NCBI GenBank assembly: GCA_013388525.1
Contig: JACAFA010000209.1
Span: 1-22,953, forward strand
DNA from: Ignavibacteriaceae bacterium
GTDB taxonomy: Bacteria; Bacteroidota; Ignavibacteria; Ignavibacteriales; Ignavibacteriaceae
Direction: 5' to 3'
Length of the DNA stretch: 22,953 bases
Under the pieces are notes generated by a model. It was not told the origin of the DNA. It did not search any database and worked only from the letters and a program-made list of their open reading frames with translations. The translations under genes and the position numbers were made by a program. Below, piece after piece: positions 16,228 to 22,733 of this stretch; within the stretch, counting starts at the first letter, position 1; each line of letters begins with the position of its first letter.

Positions 16228-17067
16228 CTATTTTATTTCATCAATTTGTGCTAATAAACCTGGTGCCTCTTTACGTTCAACCAGATTGTAATAATGAAAC
16301 GCAATTGCAATCGTGCTAACAGTATAAAGAAGTGTTCCAAGTGAAGAAATTATCGAAGTAAAAATGTAAAGAATTCTGTTTAATCCACTCGCTTCCGAAT
16401 CAACTCCGGCGAATGCGGTTGCAAACATCATAATATAATTTGGAATGTAAAGAGCATACATGAGAAATCCCTGGATTATTCCAACAACCAAAATCAATCC
16501 GAAAGTAAACCACCAGTTGTTTTTAATCAATTTTATGCAGCGACTTACCGCATCAAAAAATCCTAACTCCTCTTCGAGGCGAACAATAAATATCAGTGAC
16601 AATGCAATTGAAAGATAAATGCCGGGAATTATCAGGAAAAGAAATCCAAATCCTACAATGAATGAATAACCAATACCGGTTAACAAAATCATAAAAAAAT
16701 TCTTTTTGACCATTTGCCAGACATCTTCTAATTCGAAGACTCCTGATTCTGATTGCTTGTATAACATCAGATGTGAATATGTAACCTCAGTTATAATCAG
16801 ATATGAAACAATCATAAAAACCATCGCTAGCAGAAAAGGAATTCCAATCGCTTCAAAACCCTGATCGTAAGCAAAACTAAACATTGATGATTGGTAAATC
16901 CCCATAAATACACCGGAAAGTAAAATGAAAGGTGAAGCAATAAGTAAATTTGATTTAAATAAAAGCTTAAAGTTATTTCGAATGTAGTCAAATGTTACAT
17001 TAAGCAAAGCACCAAAGTCTCTCACTTTTCTGAATTCAATTTTTGCCTGATTCACTTTCAACCTCAA
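16228..17067 (-). CDS. Multi-pass membrane protein of the MoxR/SpoIIM cluster
   Basis: 279 residues with about six hydrophobic spans (roughly 40-58, 77-95, 125-145, 146-163, 187-212, 235-258). The block PGIYLSIALSLIFIVRLEEE followed by DAVSRCIKLIKNNWW (about 148-186) is the repeated pattern of YciC/DUF975-like and glycerophosphodiester phosphodiesterase membrane-domain proteins. No enzymatic motif is visible. The start is uncertain: the longest frame begins with TTG at 17067 and overlaps the SpoIIM gene by 32 bp; TTG 17061 and GTG 17055 are alternatives, and no ATG precedes the conserved KVRDFGALLN region. The gene is wedged between SpoIIM and DUF4129 genes, so it belongs to the same membrane cluster. 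Confidence 0.72.
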   Translation of the reverse strand: MRLKVNQAKIEFRKVRDFGALLNVTFDYIRNNFKLLFKSNLLIASPFILLSGVFMGIYQSSMFSFAYDQGFEAIGIPFLLAMVFMIVSYLIITEVTYSHLMLYKQSESGVFELEDVWQMVKKNFFMILLTGIGYSFIVGFGFLFLIIPGIYLSIALSLIFIVRLEEELGFFDAVSRCIKLIKNNWWFTFGLILVVGIIQGFLMYALYIPNYIMMFATAFAGVDSEASGLNRILYIFTSIISSLGTLLYTVSTIAIAFHYYNLVERKEAPGLLAQIDEIK

Positions 17068-18016
17068 TTGTTTTATATAATTTATTCGGATAAATCAGAA
17101 AATACCACACTACGAACGCAAGCGAACCTAAAATAATTGTCAGGCTCAGGAACACAGGCATTCCTGTATGACGTGTTACAAATGATTCAAGGAATCCTGC
17201 TGTAATAAAAACAGGTACTAGACTAACAACCATCTTCAAACCTTCTTTAGCTCCAATCATAAATGAATGCCTTCGAGAATATGTTCCGGGAAACAGAATA
17301 CTGTTGCCAAGAACAATTCCGGCAGCGCCTGCAATGATAATAGCAGAAATTTCAAGTGTGCCATGAATCCAGATAACAAGTATGGATTCGAATAACAAAT
17401 TGTGAATATGAAAGAAATATTGAAAAGCTCCAAGCATTATACCGTTGGATAATAACACCCATGCAGCTCCGAAAGAAAGCAGCAAACCGAAAATAAATGC
17501 AATAAAAGAAACTCTGATGTTATTAAAGGTGATTCCAAGAAACATGTCAACACCATTCATCTGTTTGTAAACAGCTAACGGATCACCTTTATCAATATTT
17601 TCGAGAGTCATATTAACGTAAGCGTCGCCCATAATTAGTCTGACAAACCCCGAATCTCCTGCAGAAGATACTACACCAATCAGCATAGCAAGAACGAATA
17701 TTGAAAACGAAATAATAATTTTCATTCGATGTTTATAGAACAGAAGAGGAGTCTCATATTTCCAGAAGCGAAGAAATCTTTCTTTTCTTTCTTTTTTACT
17801 TTTATAAATTGATTGATGAACCTTTACAGTTAATGAATTGAGATATTGTGTTGTTTTGCTTTCAGGATAAAAAGTTCTTGAATAAGAAAGATCATCGGTA
17901 AGTTCAATAAACAGGTCGGCTAATTTATCAGGATTTATACCTGCCTTTGATGCAAGAAATGCTTCAACTTCTTTCCACCTATCAGAATTCTTTTTAAGAA
18001 ATGTAACTTCTCTCAA
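17036..18016 (-). CDS. SpoIIM/DUF95 (stage II sporulation protein M-like) membrane protein
   Basis: 326 residues. A cytoplasmic N-terminal helical part (about 1-95) opens with REVTFLKKNSDRWKEVEAFL, typical of the SpoIIM-like proteins found outside spore formers. About six membrane spans follow, including NNIRVSFIAFIFGLLLSFGA (165-184) and HGTLEISAIIIAGAAG (218-233), the most conserved family block. In Bacillus SpoIIM joins SpoIID and SpoIIP in remodelling peptidoglycan during engulfment; this organism shows no spore genes here, so a general envelope role is more likely. The start is TTG at 18016, since no in-frame ATG precedes the conserved N-terminus. It follows apt by 14 bp. Confidence 0.88.
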   Translation of the reverse strand: MREVTFLKKNSDRWKEVEAFLASKAGINPDKLADLFIELTDDLSYSRTFYPESKTTQYLNSLTVKVHQSIYKSKKERKERFLRFWKYETPLLFYKHRMKIIISFSIFVLAMLIGVVSSAGDSGFVRLIMGDAYVNMTLENIDKGDPLAVYKQMNGVDMFLGITFNNIRVSFIAFIFGLLLSFGAAWVLLSNGIMLGAFQYFFHIHNLLFESILVIWIHGTLEISAIIIAGAAGIVLGNSILFPGTYSRRHSFMIGAKEGLKMVVSLVPVFITAGFLESFVTRHTGMPVFLSLTIILGSLAFVVWYFLIYPNKLYKTIEVESESGKN

Positions 18017-18030
18017 ATCAAATCTTTCAG

Positions 18031-18561
18031 CTAGTTTTCATCCTCGTATGTTACCAGTGAATGCACATTATAGTTTCGGAGTTTTTCTCTTCCGTTTAGA
18101 AACGAAAGTTCAACTATAAATGACAGCTGAACAACTTCACCTCCAAGTTTTTCGATTAATTTACAAGCGGCTTCCGCAGTTCCACCAGTAGCAAGCAGAT
18201 CATCGTGTATTAAAACCTTATCTCCTTTACCGATTGCATCTTTGTGAACTTCAATTTTATCCAAACCATATTCTAGCTGATAAGTCTGTGTTTCTTTTTC
18301 TGCGGGAAGTTTGCCGGGTTTTCTTACCGGTACAAAGCCAGCGTTTAACTGATTTGCTAACATCGCACCGAAGATAAATCCGCGAGATTCAACACCGACG
18401 ACTTTATCGATCTTTTGATTCCGGGTAAAGGAAAGCAATTGCTTTAAGGTTTCATTTACAGCAACAGGGTCTTTCAATAGTGTGGTTATATCCCTGAACA
18501 TGATTCCCTTGATTGGGAAATCACGTATGCTCCGAATATATTTCTTTAAATCTGCTGACAT
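18031..18561 (-). CDS. apt: Adenine phosphoribosyltransferase
   Basis: Purine-salvage enzyme that makes AMP from adenine and PRPP. At 176 residues it has the family length. It shows IRDFPIKGIMFRDITTLL (12-29), the N-terminal hallmark of Apt, GVESRGFIFGA (56-66), RKPGKLP (80-86) and the PRPP-binding loop VLIHDDLLATGGT (117-129), where the usual Val before the two Asp residues is His. It lies 8 bp after the crotonase gene and 14 bp before SpoIIM in a minus-strand run, so it is probably co-transcribed with genes unrelated to purines. Confidence 0.95.
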   Translation of the reverse strand: MSADLKKYIRSIRDFPIKGIMFRDITTLLKDPVAVNETLKQLLSFTRNQKIDKVVGVESRGFIFGAMLANQLNAGFVPVRKPGKLPAEKETQTYQLEYGLDKIEVHKDAIGKGDKVLIHDDLLATGGTAEAACKLIEKLGGEVVQLSFIVELSFLNGREKLRNYNVHSLVTYEDEN

Positions 18562-18569
18562 GTCTGTTC

Positions 18570-19319
18570 CTACTTTTTAGTTAGAAATTTTTTAAGCCCT
18601 TCTTTGAAATCTTCTGAGGTGCGGCTGATGGTATTTAATCCGATTGAATACTCAACTGCGTCTTCAACCGATAATCCAGATACTTTCCTGATCAGTTCCT
18701 TTGTCATTTTCATACTGCTGTCTGAGTTACTTTTAAGTTTAGACGCAAAATCCAAAGAAAATTCTAATGCATTGTCAGATAAAGAGTTAACAAATCCGAT
18801 TTCGTATGCTCGTTTGGCTTCAATAATCTCTCCTGTTAATAACAATTGCTTTGCCATTCCCTCGCCCACTCGTCTAATCAAAAATGTAGAGACAATGGCA
18901 GGAAGGAATCCTATTTTTACTTCTGAATAACCAAACTTTGCATTTAATTCATCCGCAATTATTATATCACAAACTGAAGCTAATCCACAACCACCTGCAA
19001 TGGCGGTTCCGTTAACTGCGGCAATAACTGGCTTCGGAAAATTGTAAATTGTTACAAATAGTTCTGCAAGTTCTCTTGAATCCTTCTCGTTTTCTAAAGA
19101 TGAATAATTTCTCATCTCATTTAAGTATTCGAGATCTGCCCCGGCACAAAATGCTTTCCCCTCACCTGTAATAATTAAAACTTTGACTGATTCATCTTTC
19201 TCAACTTCTTTCAGTTTGTTCTTCATTTGTTTAACAAGTTCAGGATGAAGAGCATTTCTCTTTTCAGGACGATTGAGAGTAAGAATTCCTATTTCATTTT
19301 TTATTTCATATTTGATCAT
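18570..19319 (-). CDS. Enoyl-CoA hydratase/isomerase (crotonase) family protein
   Basis: 249 residues, the usual crotonase length. The CoA/oxyanion-hole motifs are clear: LNRPEKRNAL (15-24), GKAFCAGADLEYL (54-66) and NGTAIAGGCGLASVCDI (103-119). Of the two acidic catalytic residues of classical hydratases, the first is Gly112 here and the second is kept as Glu133 in YSEVKIGFLP. A single acid fits isomerases and some hydratases such as 3-methylglutaconyl-CoA hydratase, to whose Bacteroidota annotations this sequence looks similar. The substrate cannot be fixed; no other leucine or fatty-acid degradation gene is adjacent. It sits between the PAP2-like gene (17-bp gap) and apt (8-bp gap). Confidence 0.88.
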   Translation of the reverse strand: MIKYEIKNEIGILTLNRPEKRNALHPELVKQMKNKLKEVEKDESVKVLIITGEGKAFCAGADLEYLNEMRNYSSLENEKDSRELAELFVTIYNFPKPVIAAVNGTAIAGGCGLASVCDIIIADELNAKFGYSEVKIGFLPAIVSTFLIRRVGEGMAKQLLLTGEIIEAKRAYEIGFVNSLSDNALEFSLDFASKLKSNSDSSMKMTKELIRKVSGLSVEDAVEYSIGLNTISRTSEDFKEGLKKFLTKK

Positions 19320-19336
19320 AAATCCACCGAATTTAG

Positions 19337-19933
19337 TTACTCAAACAAACGAACAATAAAATACATTTGCAAATAAGTTGAACAAAAAGCCAGTAATATT
19401 CCCGCAAATACCTGACCAAGTGTATGAACATTCAACTGAATCCTCGACCATCCAACTAAAAATACTATAACAGAAAATAATAAAGCGATCGGACCAAATG
19501 TATAAGTTACTGCTGCCAATGGTCCGGCAGCACCCATTGCGTGTGCGCTTATTTTCCAATGCTTGTTAATTAAGATTGTAACTGATGTATTGGAAATATA
19601 ACAAAACCAGAAAGCGATTGAAATAATGCTGACGTTAAAAGTTATTAGAATAATCAATCCTATTAAATAGAAGCCTACAGATATCAGGAAAGGGGTTGTT
19701 CTTTCTTCCTTTATTGATGCATCAAGATCAACAATTTTTCTTTGCTTTCGAAGAACAACAAATAAAATAATCGGTGCAGCAAATCCAAACAGGAACGCAA
19801 CCAGAATTGTGACCAATGTCTTCAGAGATTCTGTTTCAAGTGTAAATACGAAGACTGTAAAAACAATTATTGTAAAAGATGGCGGGACAAAGAGAGTTGA
19901 AATTATTCTGGCGAGTTTATCGGTTTTATTCAT
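19337..19933 (-). CDS. PAP2-superfamily-like membrane protein
   Basis: 198 residues with about five hydrophobic helices. Parts of the PAP2 phosphatase signature can be traced: KEERTTPF (75-82) for the K...RP motif, KISAHAMGAAGP (126-137) in place of PSGH, and GWSRIQLNVHTLGQVFAG (160-177) for SRxxxxxHxxxD, where the Ser-Arg and His are kept but the last Asp is Gln. PAP2 enzymes remove phosphate from membrane lipids such as phosphatidic acid or undecaprenyl diphosphate. Given the altered motif, activity is uncertain. It may be the first gene of the long minus-strand run down to RDD, since the upstream spacer holds a repeat. Confidence 0.8.
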   Translation of the reverse strand: MNKTDKLARIISTLFVPPSFTIIVFTVFVFTLETESLKTLVTILVAFLFGFAAPIILFVVLRKQRKIVDLDASIKEERTTPFLISVGFYLIGLIILITFNVSIISIAFWFCYISNTSVTILINKHWKISAHAMGAAGPLAAVTYTFGPIALLFSVIVFLVGWSRIQLNVHTLGQVFAGILLAFCSTYLQMYFIVRLFE

Positions 19934-19935
19934 CA

Positions 19936-20003
19936 GTCATGCTGAATTTATTTCAGCATCCTGAACTTTGATAATTGAGATCCTGAAGCAAGTTCAGAAT
20001 GAC
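19936..20003. repeat. 68-bp palindromic repeat with two hairpins (REP/MITE-like)
   Basis: The ends are 11-bp imperfect terminal inverted repeats: GTCATGCTGAA at the left, and GTCATTCTGAA when the right end is read in reverse (10 of 11 agree). Inside are two hairpins: ATGCTGAA/TTCAGCAT with a 5-nt loop (19939-19959) and CTGAA/TTCAG with a 5-nt loop (19983-19997). TCCTGAA occurs twice. Elements of this look, with GTCAT...CCTGAA...TTCAG...ATGAC, are scattered between genes in many Bacteroidota-like genomes. It fills the space between dus and the PAP2-like gene almost exactly and may act as a terminator-like or RNA-stabilising structure. Confidence 0.72.
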
Positions 20004-20010
20004 AGAAAAA

Positions 20011-21003
20011 TTAATTATTGACAAATTCATCCTCAGTTTTAAGAGATTCGAGATACTTCAGCAATGCATCCTCAACAGGTTTATATTCAGTAAGTTTCAT
20101 AAGTTCAGCACGTATTCTTGCTGCACCGTACATACCCCTCTGATATCCTGCATAAAACTTACGATGCTCTAGCACTCCCCTCTTCTCGCCTTTAACTTTT
20201 ACTGCAAGCTTAAGATGTTTAAGACAAGTTTTTATTCTCATCTCTTCATCAACAACAGTTGTAATACTGCCAGTTGAGAGAAGTTCTTTTGCTTCTTTGA
20301 ATATCCACGGATTTCCAATCGCTCCGCGTGCAATCATAATTCCATCTGCACCCGTTTCATCGAATGCTTTTTTTACATCATGTGCAGTTAAAACATTTCC
20401 GTTAAGGAAAACAGGAATGTTTACAACTTCTTTTACTTTCGGAATCCAGCTCCAATCGGCATCTCCATTGTGACCGACCTTTCTTGTTCTGCAATGGATA
20501 GTCAAAGCAACAGCCCCAGCATCTTCCATTCTTTTAGCGACTTCAAGAATTTGAATGCTGTTTTCATCCCAGCCTAATCTAGTTTTAACTGTAACAGGTA
20601 AAGAAGTTGAATCGACAACCGCTTTTACCAATTCCTGCATATAAGGAGGATCTTTTAACAAAGCTGAACCTGCACCACAGCCGACAACTCCCTTAACCCA
20701 GCATCCTGCATTGATGTCAATTAAATCAGGATTCTCTGCTTCTGCAATTTTTGCTGCACCAACCATTGACTTAATGTTAGCACCGTAAATCTGTATTCCA
20801 ACCGGTCGTTCTTCTTCAATAATTTTTAACTTCTGATGAGTTTTAGCATTTGCACGCACCAATCCCTCAGAGTTTACAAATTCGGTGTAAACAATATCTG
20901 CGCCCAATTCTCTGCAAACCAACCGAAATGAAATATCAGTTACATCTTCCATTGGTGCAAGGAGGATTGCGTTCTTTATTTCTATGTTACCGATTTTGGG
21001 CAT
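20011..21003 (-). CDS. dus: tRNA-dihydrouridine synthase
   Basis: FMN enzyme that reduces uridines in the tRNA D loop. The 330-residue protein begins with the FMN-binding APMEDVTDISFR (16-27), followed by EFVNSEGL (41-48), QIYGANI (71-77), the catalytic-loop motif NAGCWVKGVVGCGAGSALL (98-116) with Cys101, TVKTRLGW (138-145), HCRTRKVGHNGDADW (170-184) and NGNV...GADGIMIARGAIGNPW (201-233). The usual GCP after the catalytic loop reads GCW here. Overall it is closest to the DusB-like bacterial type. It follows the HigA gene by 20 bp, and an N-terminal remnant of a related dus lies on the other side of HigA. Confidence 0.94.
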   Translation of the reverse strand: MPKIGNIEIKNAILLAPMEDVTDISFRLVCRELGADIVYTEFVNSEGLVRANAKTHQKLKIIEEERPVGIQIYGANIKSMVGAAKIAEAENPDLIDINAGCWVKGVVGCGAGSALLKDPPYMQELVKAVVDSTSLPVTVKTRLGWDENSIQILEVAKRMEDAGAVALTIHCRTRKVGHNGDADWSWIPKVKEVVNIPVFLNGNVLTAHDVKKAFDETGADGIMIARGAIGNPWIFKEAKELLSTGSITTVVDEEMRIKTCLKHLKLAVKVKGEKRGVLEHRKFYAGYQRGMYGAARIRAELMKLTEYKPVEDALLKYLESLKTEDEFVNN

Positions 21004-21023
21004 TAACTAATTTAATAATCATT

Positions 21024-21320
21024 CTATCTAACAAAAGGTTTTATTTGATTTAATTGTTTATTTAATGACTTAGAAACCACATAAATATCATATTGATTTT
21101 GAAGATTAAACCAAAGCTCCGCAGAAGTGCCAAAATATTTTGCAAGCTTTACGGCCATTTCAGAACTAAGATTTCTTTTCCCATTAACAAGTTCATTAAT
21201 AGTTCTGAATGTGGTCCCTAAAGCCTCAGCAAGATCTGTCTGAGAAATTTCCAATGGTTTAAGAAATTCCTCATTTAATATTTCACCGGGATGTGTCGGT
21301 TTGCTTTTTAGATTTAACAT
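21024..21320 (-). CDS. HigA-family antitoxin-like XRE regulator, no toxin gene adjacent
   Basis: 98 residues with the VapI/HigA pattern: THPGEILNEEFLKPLEISQ (9-27), a helix-turn-helix QTDLAEALGTTFRTINELVNG (27-47), NLSSEMAVKLAKYFGTSAELWFNLQNQYD (50-78). HigA proteins neutralise HigB, a ribosome-dependent mRNA nuclease, and repress their own operon. higB normally precedes higA, but the upstream 180 bp holds only a dus remnant and a small palindrome, and dus follows directly, so the antitoxin seems to be orphaned. Shine-Dalgarno AAGGTG precedes the ATG. It may have become a free-standing regulator. Confidence 0.88.
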   Translation of the reverse strand: MLNLKSKPTHPGEILNEEFLKPLEISQTDLAEALGTTFRTINELVNGKRNLSSEMAVKLAKYFGTSAELWFNLQNQYDIYVVSKSLNKQLNQIKPFVR

Positions 21321-21345
21321 TTTAACACCTTATTTATGATAAACT

Positions 21346-21435
21346 TCATTTCGAACGGAAGGAAATGTATGTTTGATCTTCCATTGGAGCCTGGAGGATG
21401 ACTTTGTTTAGTTCTATGTTAGCGATTTTGAACAT
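21346..21435 (-). pseudogene. N-terminal remnant of a second dus gene
   Basis: Reading from an ATG at 21435, a 29-codon frame ends at TGA (21346-21348). Its residues match the start of the intact dus downstream: 18 of the first 27 positions are identical, including KI-NIE, the FMN-binding APMED and ISFR. After FR-Ser-Lys it stops, and the rest of a dus gene is missing; the HigA gene begins 25 bp further on. The divergence from the intact copy is too large for a recent tandem duplication, so this looks like an older or foreign dus whose body was lost when the HigA/dus segment came in. It might still be translated as a short peptide, but nothing supports that. Confidence 0.8.
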
Positions 21436-21447
21436 TTGTATACAAAT
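21434..21447. promoter_or_regulatory. 14-bp perfect palindrome, candidate operator
   Basis: ATTTGTATACAAAT is a perfect palindrome at the start codon of the dus remnant and 114 bp upstream of the HigA gene. Its size suits an XRE-type dimer, so HigA autorepression is possible. Alternatively it once controlled the lost dus gene. Confidence 0.35.
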
Positions 21448-21501
21448 ATTAACTAGGTAAAGATAATTATATACAGCTAAATCTTGAAGGCTTAAATACA
21501 A

Positions 21502-22698
21502 TTAATTAATGGCTTTTAACTTCTTCGGTATATAAAACATCGTAAATACAAAAACCACAAACATAAAAGCAGCCCCGGTTAAAAACGGGAAAGGATATCC
21601 AAGAAATTCAAATGCAAATCCACCCCACAATGGACCAGCTACTCTTGCCAACGCAGATAATGATTGATTTACACCAAGTGTTACACCTTGTTCGTGGTCA
21701 GGAGTAACATCGGAAATTAAACTTAATAGTGTTGGCTGCAGCATTCCCGTTCCGATTGATAGAAAACCTGAAATCAAAGCAAGTCCCAAAAAATTTCCAC
21801 CGTAAGGAATTAATCCAAGTCCGATACTTATTATCAATGAGCCCACTTTCAGAATATTTTTCTTAGTCATCATCTTATCTATGTGACCAATCAACCCGCC
21901 TTGGACAATTGCAGAGACCAATCCGGTTATTCCAAACAGATAACCGTTCTGCAAATCCGTTAAACCGTAAACCTGAATTCCAAGTAATGCGAACGTGCCA
22001 TAAATATTAGCAAATGAAAAAACCAGGATAAAGAAAAGAACTATAAATATCGCTCTGCTCGGTTCACTGAAAACTTTTTTCAGAGCTTCAATATCAATTA
22101 ATTTTCTTTTTGTAACCTTCTCTTCAAGTATAGTTTGATCACTCCTCTTTAAAGATTCAGGTAGAAAAATTGTTGTCACTATAAAAGCAACTAATGAAAA
22201 ACCACCCGCAACTAAACCGGTAACCATATATCCATACTCAGCCAAAAAACCGCCTATGAGCGGACCAAAAACAAATCCAAGTCCGAATGCCGAACCTATA
22301 AGACCCATTCCCTTCGAACGAGTTTCTTTTGTCGTAACGTCAGCGATATATGCTTGCGCAACTGCAATACTGCTTCCACCAACACCTGCAACAACTCGCG
22401 AAATTAAAAGGACAGGATAGTTCGATGTAAATGCAAAAATGATATAGCCTAATGCATTGATGAACAAGCAGAGAACAATTACAGGCTTTCGTCCGTGTTT
22501 GTCTGAATACTTTCCGAGAATCGGATTAAAAATGAATTGAACAAAAGAATAAATTGCAATTGCAATTCCGATTGCTGCTTCTTCAATTCCCAAAACTTTT
22601 ACAGAAAATGATGGAAGTATTGGAATCAGTATTCCGAAGCCAAGAAGATCGATAAATACCGTAAGAAAAATTAAGAAGAGAGCAGATTTATTTTTCAA
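21502..22698 (-). CDS. Major facilitator superfamily transporter, Tet(A)-like multidrug exporter
   Basis: 398 residues with twelve predicted hydrophobic spans. Motif A of drug:proton antiporters is clear between helices 2 and 3: GKYSDKHGRKPV (62-73). The antiporter motif C region GSAFGLGFVFGPLIGG (135-150) in helix 5 points to export rather than uptake. The general look (SRVVAGVGGSSIAVAQAYIADVT, 100-122) is that of the Tet(A)/DHA1 group. The substrate cannot be told; similar proteins are common and often unrelated to tetracycline. The start codon is TTG with an AAGGA Shine-Dalgarno about 10 bp upstream. No TetR-type regulator is beside it. Confidence 0.92.
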   Translation of the reverse strand: MKNKSALFLIFLTVFIDLLGFGILIPILPSFSVKVLGIEEAAIGIAIAIYSFVQFIFNPILGKYSDKHGRKPVIVLCLFINALGYIIFAFTSNYPVLLISRVVAGVGGSSIAVAQAYIADVTTKETRSKGMGLIGSAFGLGFVFGPLIGGFLAEYGYMVTGLVAGGFSLVAFIVTTIFLPESLKRSDQTILEEKVTKRKLIDIEALKKVFSEPSRAIFIVLFFILVFSFANIYGTFALLGIQVYGLTDLQNGYLFGITGLVSAIVQGGLIGHIDKMMTKKNILKVGSLIISIGLGLIPYGGNFLGLALISGFLSIGTGMLQPTLLSLISDVTPDHEQGVTLGVNQSLSALARVAGPLWGGFAFEFLGYPFPFLTGAAFMFVVFVFTMFYIPKKLKAIN

Positions 22699-22733
22699 AT
22701 AGTTTTCCTTTACTGAATAAAATACAATATACT

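Noticed and set aside
11219..18016. MoxR cluster as a phage-defence system
   Set aside because: AAA+ and von Willebrand-like pairs occur in some defence systems, but the partners here (DUF4350, DUF4129, SpoIIM, RDD) are the common envelope-linked set, and no nuclease or other effector is present.
18604..18930. 108-codon plus-strand frame inside the crotonase gene
   Set aside because: It is entirely antisense to a gene with clear family motifs, with no start signals of its own.
21321..21501. HigB toxin gene upstream of HigA
   Set aside because: The space is too small and the only coding-like stretch there matches the N-terminus of dus, not a RelE/HigB nuclease.
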